Shown here one piece after another: positions 46,211-57,402 of a stretch of DNA of 64,000 bases (its first letter is position 1; each line of letters begins with the position of its first letter). Source of the stretch: Acheta domesticus. Taxonomy: Eukaryota > Arthropoda > Insecta > Orthoptera > Gryllidae. Made by a program: the position numbers and the translations under genes. The stretch covers positions 101,473,138-101,537,137 of the forward strand of contig JAHLJT010002630.1 in NCBI GenBank assembly GCA_031308135.1, in the 5' to 3' direction. Below the pieces are notes generated by a model that worked only from the letters and a program-made list of their open reading frames with translations, ran no database searches and was not told the DNA's origin.

Positions 46211-46259
46211 AATCTCAGTAGAGCGTGCATCTCTCATTCCAGATGATGTGAGAAAAGAT

Positions 46260-47755
46260 TAATACATACATTAGATTGATGATACCAAACCCTAAATTTG
46301 CTCAATACACTAGGATATCCTTACGATTGATGTAATGTAGCTGCAGATCGAGTTAAAAGGTTATCAGCTGAATGCTCTTAACCTTCACGCCCAGCTTCCT
46401 AACTTCTCATAACAATAATCGTTAATATCCAGCAATGTGTTGAAATTCCCATGACCTTTAAAATAGGCCAGCCCTAATGTAAAAACACAACCAACAAATG
46501 AACGAATTTGAAGACTTTTTCCAACACAACTACAGACATTTTTGGTATTTAAATATTGCTCCTTTTGTTCTAAAACAATGCATTACGCCTTCAGGTAATT
46601 ATGTTATTAAATCTAATTACTTCAATAATCATGATATTAATTCCCAATTGGCATTTATATTATTTTTTCTACAATTTAATTTATTTTATACATAATAGTT
46701 TGTAATTTACCTACAGAGAATGATTAACAAAACATGAAATACATTTTCTGGTGAAAATGATATTTTATCTAATCTTATTCACCCATCATTCTTCCCAATA
46801 ACATATGTTAGTGATAAAAGCTCATTTAAATAAAAACAATTCAGTTATTATTGAAATGAGGATAAAAATTAAAATGACAATCCAGTTTTCTTCCTTCAGT
46901 GAAGGCAACATATGAAACAAATACACTCATGTATACAAAGAATTATCAATGTTTAATTTCTTTCATGACAGTATTGTCACAGGTATGAAAATTATATAAT
47001 ATTAACATACAAATAAAGATAGACTTATAAGAAAGGAAGAAAACAGAAAAATAAACTTTGTTTAAAAGGAGAAGCATCACTTACAACAATGTTGATCTTC
47101 TACTTAAAAATGTACAATATACATGAAATGATAATAATATAATAATGATATACAGATACTCCCTCACAATGAAAATAAATTTTATAAAACGTCAGCAAAT
47201 TACTGTTTATGAATTAGCATTCCCATTCTCTTGACTAATTGACATGAACCTGCTGACTGCACTTAGGGTATATTTAAATTTGAAATTGCATAAATTAGGG
47301 ATTCTTTGAGCCTTTCTTAAACTTCTTTAGTAGTTGAAGATAACCTGCTATCAGTATAATCAAATTTATGCAAGAAATGCAATTTTCACTGTAATATAAT
47401 TTTACATAATAGAATTTCTCACACATGACATACCCTCTCTGCAAATACTTCAATAAATATTTTTAATTTGATCATCAACATTGTTTATATATATAATGTT
47501 CTAAAAAGATAAAACATTGAAGAAACATGATATAAAGTTCTAAATGCTGGAAATACAGAACATGTATACTCTTAAGTAAACACAAAAATACAAAACATGC
47601 ACATAAATAAATAAATCGCTGTCACAGCCATACAAAAAAAAACAAATCGTGTCACAATCCTATACAAACAAAAATTCAATAAAATTATTCAGTGAAAATA
47701 TACAATTATTTAAAAATTTGAGATATGCTGAATTACAGTAATTAACTTATTTTTG
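46260..47755. other. AT-rich intronic sequence, nothing recognised
   Basis: Downstream of exon 2 on the minus strand. No inverted repeats, no retroelement motifs and no further exon that I can support. Confidence 0.4.
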
Positions 47756-47762
47756 TCCATAC

Positions 47763-47839
47763 CTCCAAATCTTGAGTTGTACATAATGCTTCTAACTCCT
47801 CCAATTTTTCATTCGCAGCTTTCAAATCTCCAGTAGCAC
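47763..47839 (-). CDS. TRIP11: GMAP-210/TRIP11-like golgin, exon 2
   Basis: Minus-strand exon of 77 nt between acceptor tttatag and donor GAG|gtatgg. With the single G carried from exon 1 it encodes GATGDLKAANEKLEELEALC then TTQDLE. The leucine/glutamate-rich composition marks the start of the coiled-coil region that follows the ALPS segment in GMAP-210 golgins. Phase 1 in and phase 0 out; the reading frame joins exon 1 without a stop, which supports both exons. Exon 3 is not adjacent; the best candidate is at 17197-17132. Confidence 0.85.
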
Positions 47840-48112
47840 CTATAAATACAAGCGTTATTATATTAAACTTACAGATTTAAAACTTTAGAGATTACTTATT
47901 GTCATAACCTATAACGTCAAGTGTATCAACTGAGACCATGGTGATTTACATTCATATATGCAGTATCACAGTAGTAAAGTATTTATTTCTATCCCTCATG
48001 AATAACAGTGTTATCAATTAGGAGCGTGGCAGTTCAGGTAAAAATTCAGGAATTGGGAATGGGATGTTTTGGGCTGTCAAAGAGAGTAAGTGACATTACT
48101 AAGTTCACTTAC
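47840..48112 (-). other. Intron 1 of the GMAP-210/TRIP11-like gene
   Basis: 273-nt intron with GT (gtaagt) and AG (tttatag) borders, phase 1. Confidence 0.85.
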
Positions 48113-48206
48113 CTTTCGATTCATCACTTGCTTCTGACAGCACCTCTTTTGTTAAGTTCTGTAAATGTCCAGTTAATGACGACAAACTTTCACCAAACCA
48201 CGCCAT
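48113..48206 (-). CDS. TRIP11: GMAP-210/TRIP11-like golgin, exon 1 coding part (N-terminal ALPS segment)
   Basis: ATG at 48206-48204 in the context aaattaaATGG starts MAWFGESLSSLTGHLQNLTK then EVLSEASDESK, with the donor G|gtaagt after codon 31. Human TRIP11 has SLTG..SN.TKDML.EG at the same place, so the fit is specific. In the family this Ser/Thr-rich amphipathic helix is the ALPS motif that binds highly curved membranes and tethers vesicles to the cis-Golgi. Large hydrophobics (W3, F4, L8, L11, L15, L18) are spaced as expected. The vertebrate Gly-rich part before it is shorter here. The 5' UTR extends right of 48206; its start is not determined. Confidence 0.88.
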
Positions 48207-48500
48207 TTAATTTACACAAAAGAATGAGTTAACGACAAAATTATTCACTAAAAACGACGCGACATTAAATAAAAGCACATGCCAACACATCAACATATGA
48301 CATGAATCCGACCGACACTCCTACGCGAAACCACGTCTTTTGTCAACACCGTACCAACCTCTTTTCTTCGCGTGCAATGATGGCAACAATTCCGCGCGAT
48401 TTTTAAATCTTCGGAGTATTGCTACGCTTTTCCTGTTGCTGCTGTTTGCGTATGTGCGACTATCCATCGACCCGTAGACAACTCAGGACGTATAATTTTT
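48207..48500 (-). promoter_or_regulatory. Putative promoter and 5' UTR region of the golgin gene
   Basis: The region upstream of the start codon has locally higher GC (48290-48480: cgaccgacactcctacgcga, ttcgcgtgcaatgatggc, ttccgcgcgat) and no repeat sequence, as for a TATA-less housekeeping promoter. No TATA box or initiator can be fixed from sequence alone. Confidence 0.35.
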
Positions 48501-48509
48501 TCAGTTGCT

Positions 48510-49660
48510 AGGGATGGGGATATTGGCATTCATCAAGTATTCAACTGGCCTGCTTTTTACAGAAACGTATCTCTGCAGAAACGTTCAGAAATAGGCAGGA
48601 TGGCATATTTAAGCGCGAAAAAAATTAATTTAAATAAAATATTTTTTTTATTTGTTATATTTTATCAACTATTTTTGTATTATCCAGTTCAACTTTTAAA
48701 ATCAAGATCACCATATTTTCAATTGCTAGATGTCAAGTTGTAAGTTTGTTTTAGAGTAAAGTAAACGTAATATTGAAAATTATAAATTAGCTCAGTTTTA
48801 TGTTCATTAATAAGAAAATATAATTAATTATTTTAAATCAATGTAAATTTTAGTTTAAAATAACTTCAAAATAATATGATTATTTCTTGACACAACGTAT
48901 CCTCAATGTGGAAATAAAGACATTTTTTGCGTAAGTTAACAATTTTTTAAAAGGCACTTCGAGTTAAATTAAAAGTTGCAATTTTTACTGAAGTTTGATG
49001 TCACAGCAATCTAGCATATGTGCATTTTTCAGATTTTTTATCTAGTCCCTCAACAGGGATATTAAAGTAGAAAATTTGGAAAACAAATTCAAAATGCCAA
49101 TTTTTAAGAGGATGTAATTTTCAAGTGGTTCATTATTTACCAATGATATTTAACAAAAAGTAACTTTACTGTTATGTGTAAAAGCACAGAAAAATTAAGG
49201 CTGTGATTCTATTCCTTCTTTGAGAGATCACTCTCGGAAAATAGAATTTGGTTCATTCGCTTTCCGCAGATTTGGTTGCAAGTATTTCACAAATAAAAAC
49301 ATAGAAGATAGGTAGCAGATATTTCGATTTGTAGGCCAAAGTATACTGAATCCAAATATATTTTATTCTAGAATGCATAGAGCAACCCAGAGCTGAGTAA
49401 TTTAGAAAAGAGTAAATGTCTACAAATGCGAAAAACGGCGCACGACTTAAAACGAAAATGGACGCAATTGGTAAACCAGGCACAATAAAAAAATTAAAGA
49501 TGTTTTTGATCTGCCAAAATATAACGAAATTTATGTACAAAATATGAATTTTTTTTCGAGATGGTCCAGCGACCAATTTGTTAAATTCTGGTCCACTTAA
49601 AATGGATTGACCCATTTGCTTTTCATTCATAAAAAAATGTGCGATGAGACCTTGCTTGAT
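48510..49660. other. AT-rich upstream sequence
   Basis: A 125-codon minus-strand frame (49630-49253) includes MGQSILSGPEFNKLVAGPS and hydrophobic stretches, but I do not recognise the protein. The surroundings are AT-rich without other features. May be a relic of a mobile element. Confidence 0.3.
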
Positions 49661-49669
49661 TGATTCGTG

Positions 49670-50215
49670 TTTCCGGGCGCGTCAACAGCTCAGGTCATTA
49701 GTCCCGTAAGTGTAGTGCGTGTTTTCCCCCGGGATGATCTTTTCCCCGCTGGATGGCGAGATCTGGCGTCGACCTACCGTCGACTAGCGGGGTTTTGTAT
49801 CAACCAAGTATCTCCCACCAGCGGGGCACCGCCCCAGCCGGGAGAAGCTCTCAGCTCCCGACCGCTCTCCTGCCACGTGTGGTAATGTAGTGTATGTTAG
49901 TGTACTGTGTGTGTGTAAGTGGGGTGAGGATAGGACAAGGAAGAGGAAGGAAAGATCGCAGGCGGTCCGTGGCCTGTTTGTTAGGATATTCGCCTGGTGC
50001 TCCGGCATTCGCCTGGTGTTAATCGGAGAAACCACGGAAAACTACCGATCAGGGCAGCCGGCCGCTAGAATTCTCCTCCAGACAGCGACTGAATTCGACC
50101 TAGCTGACAAGCTAGTGTCGAAAATCCTGCCGCCGTCGGGACTCGAACCTAGGACCTCCCGGTCAGATGGACTGCAGTGACATCAGGTTGATGCATTGAG
50201 CCATCTCTCCCGGTT
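49670..50215 (-). mobile_element. tRNA-derived SINE family 1, most complete copy
   Basis: On the minus strand from 50215: gagatggctcaatgcatcaa (box A region), aggtcctaggttcgagtccc (box B, 50158-50140), then the body ctagcttgtcagctaggtcg, ctagcggccggctg and tccgattaacaccaggcg, and the 3' part ccgctggtgggagatac, ctttcccc... and cacgcactacacttacggga. At about 545 bp it is long for a SINE. It serves as the reference for the interrupted copies at 29.7-30.5 and 36.6-37.0 kb. Confidence 0.82.
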
Positions 50216-50550
50216 GAGACCTTGCGGTTATGCCCCACTAACAAGAGACTTTAGAAAGTCAGGTATGGTTTCTACGAAGGGAAAATGCAGTTGTTGCGTC
50301 ATGTGAAATTGCATGCTTTATTGGTATTGTAAAATTTGCCGATAGGGTCTTTGGGTGCAGGATTGGAGGTTCAATAAAACACATAGAATAAATTTCACAA
50401 CATATTTAATTAAAAATTAAAATGATGAGTATGAAAATGAATGATTTTTTTACAGAATTCTTACAATTTGTGCTTTATTTCTTGCGGCATACAACTCTAA
50501 ACACAGTCACAAAAAACACAACTAAACTAATTCTCAACACACTCTCACAA

Positions 50551-51150
50551 AATAGTACATTATAAAACGAAGATGTAATGATGGGTATTAATACACGAGT
50601 GTGATATTACGATACGAGCGAGTATCGTGAACTTCACACGAGTGTATTAATTCCCATTACATCGAGTTTCATACGGTACTTTTTCTACAACTTTTATAAG
50701 ATAAACTTTTAGAATGAATAGTTTCGTGGCAGTTGATTCAGCCAAGGCCACCTAGCGGATAGCTACCTAAATCTACCCTAGCATGCTGCCGCAGGTGGTG
50801 GTTACCTGTCCGCCTGCTAGTGAGTACTGTGCTAGTCAAATAGGATCAAGGTGAAATTACGATCCACTTTATTTTAAATAATATACCACGAAAAAATACT
50901 AATAATAAAAGAAATTTAAACTATTGAGCATAACATAATATCAAATACAATTTTAATGTACACAATCGAACGAAACATTTGCTAAAACGATTCTCAATGA
51001 TTAAGTATCAATACTTGGTTTGTAAACTTTTCTAGCAAGTGATGATTGGTCAAGAAGCTGTATTATAATGAAAACTGTATCGAAATGACTATAGTTATGC
51101 AACTGGTTGCATCCATCAAATGACAGCATTATGCTACGGGAGTAGAAAAA
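50551..51150 (-). repeat. 0.6-kb dispersed repeat, copy 2 (inverted)
   Basis: Inverted match to 21264-21840, including the internal foldback (50574-50670) and ttgattcagccaaggccacc. Slightly longer through small insertions. Confidence 0.8.
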
Positions 51151-51847
51151 AGCAATTAATTTGCCGCTACAAATAATATGGCCTTGGTGGCATCTACTCT
51201 CTTGTCTTCCTGCGTTGGACAGTCTTGCCGCATCTCAGCGGGCAAAAGTAGCTGACGGAGACCCGATTAACCCTCGTACCATATCTGCTATTTACAATCA
51301 AGTAACGACCGCGCAACTTTTCTTGACTGATGGATTGAAGAAATGCGGGCGGAGTGGGGGTATTAGTTACAAAGTCGGCCACTAGAGTATTTAAAGAAAT
51401 GCCAATCTACGGAAAATCAAAATCCATTACAATTATTCATTCATTGACTATGAATAAAGGAATATTAAATTTCAGGAAATAATTCATTACTAAGATTTGT
51501 GCTCTATGTATCACAACTTTTTCACCATAGCTTAATTGATTTTTGTTCTCAGTACATCTTGAATAAAAAAGTTCTCAGATTTATTTAAAATTGCCCCTCA
51601 CATTTTGTAATGCATGGCTAGTTAATTTCTTGACTTGGGAAGCTTACGGCATTTGTGACAAATCTTATTTTATTATAATAATTTCTTCTTATCAGTTGTG
51701 ACAGTCTAAATAGTAACTAACAAGGAAAACATTTTTTGAAGTTTTAAAATAATATAAATCAGACTATCATACGAATGACTCTGTGAAGTTGGGGGATATA
51801 GTATGTCAAACATACAATTACATAGATTATGAAACATTGGCTTCCTT

Positions 51848-52130
51848 CAGTGTTACCTTTACTAGGCGTTTCTGGGGATTGTAAAGGATAATTGGCTCTA
51901 TTTATCTTTATTTTGCGTATCGTGGAAATACTAGCTTCAGAATACGCTGAAGCCCGATCTAAAGCGTTACGCAAAGGATAGAACAAAACATCGTTGCTCT
52001 TTTCCATTTCACAAGCATTCGCAATTTTTTTCGATAATTTTGCTTTCGCCGCTGGTATTCGTCCTCTTAACTTTCTCAGGAATTTGAGGTGCCTCCCTTG
52101 AAGGATCTGGACATGCTTCAGTCATTTCTT
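51848..52130 (-). pseudogene. Helix-turn-helix-like exon fragment, probably transposase-derived
   Basis: The minus-strand frame (after a stop near 52125) runs LKHVQILQGRHLKFLRKLRG ... NDVLFYPLRNALDRASAYSE ASISTIRKIK ... PLQSPETPSK and then meets gtaaca. ALDRASAYSEASISTIRKI resembles the helix-turn-helix of Tc1/pogo-like DDE transposases common in insects (..RAA..TG.S..TI.RI..E), where an SP.K.R motif follows. No catalytic domain is present. A host exon cannot be excluded because a potential donor follows. Confidence 0.35.
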
Positions 52131-52380
52131 TACATATTATTGAGAATAAACCCTAAGAAAAATTTTCAAGACAGAAGGGGTGACGTGCATTATCATGAGC
52201 TCGTGCTCAGGCTCGTATAGCTACCAAAATTCAATAGGAAAGAACTCTGGGAACAGTTCACAAATTCTGTTAAAGGTGAAGCCGCGCTCCGGCTTGTTTC
52301 ACTGTGTTAGATTGTAAGTGCATGTACAATTTACTGTTAAGTCAGTGAGCTCAAGTAAATTCTTCTCTCACTAACACATA

Positions 52381-52738
52381 AGACCACGGTAAGACATCAA
52401 TTGAATGGTTTCACTACACGCATAAGACACACCTTCGTAGGTATCAAGCAATTGTAACAATACTTCTAGTTGTTGTTGGAGAGCAAATGTTGAATTAATG
52501 ATTATGCAAATAAACCTTGTCAGACTGCAGAAACCACGTTTTATACAGAAAGCGTAAATATAAGATTCAGGAATCTAAGCCTTCTAAGCGTATCGTCACA
52601 AAAATGGCTATCAGCATGAAGGGCTGAAATATTGAGGTGGCCTTGATAGTATTGAAGCGCGGAACCGAAATTTTTAATTGAATGTCGAGAAATGTCTCAT
52701 CTTACATATTATGCTGTGAAAAAACGTTTCTTTGACGC
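52381..52738 (+). repeat. 358-bp duplicated segment, copy 1
   Basis: Almost identical to the complement of 58159-58517. Contains gtaagacatcaattgaatgg, aaccacgttttatacagaaa and ggtggccttgatagtattga. No coding frame. It ends 6 bp before the long inverted repeat. Confidence 0.88.
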
Positions 52739-52744
52739 AGATGT

Positions 52745-53175
52745 AAAGAAAATATATTATCTTTAATTTGAATATACCGCGCTTCCAACGCTTAGCGTTT
52801 TGTTGTTGACAGACGAAGTGCGATAATAGGTGGACAAAGGAATGCGGAGAGAAAGTCTATTATATTGTGTTGTATTGTATTTAAGACAAGTAAATAGAGA
52901 AGCGGTAGTAATAAGGATTAATTCTCGTTTCTCTGTTTACAGTGAAACCTTTTGCCTTGATACTACACTAATATCTTATAAAACGAGAATTAATCCTTAT
53001 TACTACCGCTTCTCTAGCTTCTCTATTTACTTGTCTTAAATACAATACAACACAATATAATAGACTTTCTCTCCGCATTCCTTTGTCCACCTATTATCGC
53101 ACTTCGTCTGTCAACAACAAAACGCTAAGCGTTGGAAGCGCGGTATATTCAAATTAAAGATAATATATTTTCTTT
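52745..53175. repeat. Long inverted repeat (arms 186/195 bp, 50-bp loop)
   Basis: 52745-52930 and 52981-53175 are complementary essentially base for base; the right arm has a 9-bp duplication (agcttctct). The 50-bp loop starts ctctgtttacagtgaaacct. A transcript would form a very long dsRNA hairpin. No terminal features of a known transposon are visible, and the near-identity of the arms indicates a recent origin. Confidence 0.9.
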
Positions 53176-53224
53176 ATATATATGTTATTTAAAACGTTTG
53201 TCTTGTAAATGAGGGCCCCACTGA

Positions 53225-54700
53225 TTAATATAAACACATTTAGCCTTCGTGGATATTGAATAGGCTTTTGATAATGTCAACAGATGTAAATTATGGAGCA
53301 TAATGAAAGAAGGGTATCCTAGTCTAGTACAAGTGATGAAAAGTATGTAAAAAGTATGTATGACTGAGTACCGCCCTTCAAAATTGTCAAAGGAAATTCT
53401 TAAAATATTTGGAACTCAGAACAGTTGGTATTTATCCACCGCAGGGGACCGATAACATATCTTCTTAATAAGTTTCAATTGCAATATCTTTCGGAGAGAC
53501 GTAAAATGTATATGATGGGATTGATAATTAAAATTATTAGAAACTTTATTGATTGTCCTTACATATTTGAGAAAATCTCTTATTTGGTATCTGTAAGACC
53601 GTCAAGATCTTATTGTCCTCTGTACAATCCAGTTACCAACAACAGATTTATACATAAGTCTAAGTTTCAAGGTATTAATCTCTTGAATGATATGTCTGCT
53701 TGGTATGCTGGTGACATAGACTTATTAGCTAATCCAGTTGAGACACTATGTAAAAACGTTATGCGATATGTGAATGCCGTCACCGTTAATTAATGTACAA
53801 ATATCCTGTAATGGGTTCTACCCGCTGGATTTATTCTGGTAAATAAATAAATACTTATATCGCAGTAAAATACAATGAGTATGTTTCTGCAAAGAGAATT
53901 ATAAATAAAGGAGTAAGGCAGGGTGACAGTCTTTCGCCAACACTCTTTAACATATACCTGGGATACATAATTAGAAGGTGGAAGAGCATGGTGCCCTCAG
54001 GAATCCACCTGGGCAAAAATACATTTTTAAATACTCTTTTATATGCTGACGACCAGGTAATCCTGCAGGAAAACGAATATAATTTGCAAATTTCTATTTA
54101 TTAACTGGAGCAAATTTTAAAGAAGTACAATCTTAAAGTATAAGTTAATAAAAACAAAGTAATGACTTAAAGGAAAAGAATCGATAAGGACAAAGATTGT
54201 GCCTCAAAATATGGTTTTAGAACAACTGACACGTTTTAACTACCTAAGGTGCGAAATTACATATGGAAGAGATATGGATATCACCAGTAAGATCCATAAG
54301 TTTCAAGCAGTATGTGGAACCATAAATAGAACATTCAAAAAGAAAGCACAAAAAGAAACCGTGTTAACATTTTATGATATAATGGCCCTCCCAGTTTTAC
54401 TGTATGGATGTGAAACTTGGGGTTCAAAAACAAAAAGATTGTAGGAGGATTGAATCATAGAAATGAGATTTCTGAGGGGAGTAAAGGGCTGTACATTAAG
54501 AGACCAAATGAAAAGTGAAAAAATAAGAGAGGAGCTAGGGCGGAAAGAAACAGTACATGACAAAATTAGGAAGTACAGACAGCAATGGGTGACACACATG
54601 GGAAATATGGCGCAAGACAGACTTCCAGTGCAGGCCGTGAACCATAAGCTGCGAGGAAAAAGAAACACTGGAAGGCCAAGAATAAGATAGTGTCAAGAAA
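53225..54700 (+). pseudogene. RTE-like reverse transcriptase relic
   Basis: HLAFVDIE*AFDNVNRCKLW (53231-53290) is RT motif A with one stop. After an inserted fragment (about 53400-53855) the RT resumes with KRIINKGVRQGDSLSPTLFN, LLYADDQVILQEN (54040-54080), FNYLRCEITYGRDMDITSKI, LPVLLYGCETW (54390-54420) and the C-terminal EIRFLRGVKGCTLRDQ...RQQWVTHMGNMAQDRLP...RGKRNTGRPRIR. The YADD catalytic box is intact but several stops interrupt the frame. 5' endonuclease missing. Confidence 0.88.
53400..53855 (+). mobile_element. Jockey/L2-like retrotransposon 3' fragment nested in the RTE relic
   Basis: The frame 53425-53793 has LLNKFQLQYLSERRKMYMMG, VRPSRSYCPLY, then LLNDMSAWYAGDIDLLANP, the closing region of L2/jockey-type RT proteins, followed by a stop and the tail ggtaaataaataaatac. 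It separates RT motif A from motif B of the surrounding element. Confidence 0.7.
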
Positions 54701-55031
54701 TACTAATAACCTTAAACAATTTCTCAAAACTCTTGCAAGGCTGCGGTAGAACATTAAATGAAAAGCGCACTTACTAGGCAAGGCTGCATGATTGATACCA
54801 TAAAGGTGAAATTAGTGTTAAGCATTGCAAAGTATTCTGAAGCCTACGAGGCACAAATGAATAGTTATTCTAAACACATGTCTAGACGTTACAAACAAGA
54901 CTACACTCTTACTAAAATTCTCCTCTTTTGACATATCTATCCAGTAGGGGGGTCTAAATACACTCGAAATGCACTTCGCCGACACAAAAATACCCGCGAG
55001 CTGAGTTAGCTCATCGTGATCTGCACTTCTA

Positions 55032-55284
55032 TACTGAGATTTTTGTAGGAAGAGCTCTCAAGGCCACTCAAATCCCATCTTCGCGATGGAATATGTCACG
55101 GCATTTGGCGTCTTTTCTCGGTCTTGCCGGTAGAAGTCGCATGATCGCAAGCACTGCTTCATACGGTCGCGACCGTGCGAAATCTAGCGGAACGACTGTG
55201 AATGATACGAAATGCCGTGACATATTCCATCGCGAAGATGGGATTTGAGTGGCCTTGAGAGCTCTTCCTACAAAAATCGCAGTA
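55032..55284. mobile_element. Palindromic TA-MITE subfamily A, copy A5
   Basis: Left end tactgagatttttgtaggaa (one change) and right complement; TA on both sides (55030-55031, 55285-55286). Core as in A2. Confidence 0.9.
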
Positions 55285-55289
55285 TAGTC

Positions 55290-55740
55290 CAGTCCAGTTA
55301 GCCATTCGCCTGCCCCGCGCACCATTCACACCTCCCAGGTCCTCCTGTCGATCCGCGGCTTCGCTCTGCCGCCGGCCAGCCAGCCACGCCCCCCTCGTCC
55401 ACCGTGAGGGGGAGGGGGCTAGCGGCCGCCGGGGGGGGGGGAAGAGCAAAGAGTGGGGCGACGGTGGCGGCAGCGGCGCCGACGCGCCTCCGAATGCGTG
55501 AGGCAGTGGTCCAAGCGTAGAGGCGCAGGAGAATCAATTTTTTTAAGTGATGCGCGAAATTCATGTTCGCGCCTCCATAATACACTGGTACACCATGGAA
55601 CTCCCGTAACTGGCGGGAAGAGCACTAAGAGCGCCCAGCTGGGCGAAAGTAACTGCAACTTTTTAGCCGCGCCGGGAAAATGTGCTAACAGACGGAAAGA
55701 GGCTGGAACAGGCAATATGCCTAATCCGTAAAGGAAGATG
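55290..55740. other. GC-rich segment, no gene recognised
   Basis: CpG-rich sequence with G-runs (55428-55441). Overlapping open frames on both strands are compositional. Could be a CpG-rich regulatory region. Confidence 0.35.
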
Positions 55741-56061
55741 ATGATAGATGGCAGCTGGCAAAAGTATGTGGCAAGTCGGAATAGCCAGCGGAGCCCAAAG
55801 GAAATAGAAAACTAATATTGGAAAGTCTGTGCCAGCTAGTTACTTAATATTTGCTACCAACAATATGGCACAAGAATGGGTTCATGTTTTCCCCATTATT
55901 GTAGGAATAGTGATGGGTTTGGAATGAAGTTGTATAGCTAAATTATTCATTACCTCTGATTGATGTAAGGTATGTGGTATTTTATGTATCATACCCGACA
56001 CACAAATTTAAATATGGTTGATATTCTCTCTCTCTATATACATATATATGTGTATGTATGT

Positions 56062-56066
<5 letters not shown>

Positions 56067-56105
<39 letters not shown>
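56067..56105. repeat. (TA)n microsatellite
   Basis: About 19 TA units directly preceding a transposon end. Confidence 0.95.
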
Positions 56106-56108
<3 letters not shown>

Positions 56109-56500
56109 GGGTATTTAGTCTAACTCGCAACCCATATCTCAGAGCACAACCTTTTGTTTTGGCAATTTGGCAACGCGTGAAATACCTTTGGCTTCCCTTT
56201 CACTTTTAACGACCCAACTCCCGTCGCAGATTTCGGGGTAGGAGAACGGGGCTATTTTAGTTGAAAGAAAGAGAAAGCACTTATTCTGTGCTTGGGCAGT
56301 CATTCATTCACGTTTCATTCATAATCGTAGCAACTCACGTTTAGGAAAGAATCGCTTCGAAAATGTTGACGAAGGATCAACGTGTATTTTTGGTGGAAGT
56401 TTACTTCGGCACTAAATCTTCCTGAGTCAGGAAATGTTTCAATAAAAATTTCCGGAAATGCCAATTCCCAACAAAAGGGGAAAGGAAAGGAGCAATTATT
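56106..56500 (+). pseudogene. Mariner/Tc-like element 5' end with helix-turn-helix fragment
   Basis: After ccgggtatttagtctaactc, which resembles a terminal repeat, ATG at 56363 starts MLTKDQRVFLVEVYFGTKSS and stops; a shifted frame continues VRKCFNKNFRKCQFPTKGE. This is the N-terminal DNA-binding helix-turn-helix of the mariner-like proteins that begin 'T..ER.F.VE.Y..T.S......F...FP...P'. The rest of the transposase is missing. Confidence 0.55.
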
Positions 56501-57364
56501 AGTAGTCTAAAAATTCAGGTTTATTTTATTATTATTTATTAATTTCTTTAAGATTTCTCTATTTGTTTAATTTCCAGCTTGCTAATAACCTTTGTAGTTG
56601 ATACGACATAAAATAAAATAAATAAAAAATATCCAGGTTCAATAATAAATAATTGTTATAAATAATGAGCAGCTTGGCGGTGATGTTTCACGAGATATCT
56701 TTGTGATTTCTCTGTGGGCCGGCGTTCATTAAATAATAATTATTGTTACGATGCTGTTAATAAATAGATAAATCAGTCAAAACTTCCCTCCCCATCTTCA
56801 GTGTTACTGTTCTGTTTTTTAAGCAAACTGGACAGAATCGCCTAAAAGAGACGTTTTGTTTGCTGGCTCATGCCTCAGCCCCTCACAATATATATTATGA
56901 TATATCAAAATCATATATATTATTTTCGTTAAAACCGTGAATTTGTTGTCCCTCCTACTCGGCTCATAGTGAACGGATTTTAACAAATGAGGTACCAAAA
57001 AAAAAGATTAAAAAATCACGAATGGAGGTCACTAAATATTGCAAATCACGAAGCTTTTCGTTATTAATAAAATGCTAGGAAACTTTTGTTGTTTGAACTT
57101 TGCGGCTGGGATAGTTAGCGTGCCCTCCGCGCGCTGCCTGTCAAGATGGCGGTTATGCGCACACCATCCGCCACAGGAGAACTCACGTGGTTGTCGCATG
57201 TGAATCGAAGCGGCGGGAAGCGGAAATCTGTTGTGCGTTCCGTTAAGACAAACATGTGTGCGACTATTTATCAATTGTGTTGTAAGTGTTCAATGTAAAA
57301 TTTTGTGTATGTTCTTATATATCTTTTATGTGATATCTACGTTCTGTTTTAACGTCCTACAGGT

Positions 57365-57402
57365 TTCCCTTCAGTGCGATGTAATCGCACGGGTTCAGCT
57401 AG
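57365..57402 (+). mobile_element. Helitron 3' terminus (type B), plus orientation
   Basis: Hairpin gtgcgatgtaatcgcac (57374-57390), gggttcag, then CTAG (57399-57402) followed by T. Same design as at 7896-7928. Confidence 0.65.

Noticed and set aside
16593..55325. Recurrent peptide SSRWNMSRHFASF / GRSRMIASTASYGRDRAKSS in many places
   Set aside because: It is the translation of the palindromic MITE; the same string appears on both strands of each copy, as expected of an inverted repeat and not of a gene family.
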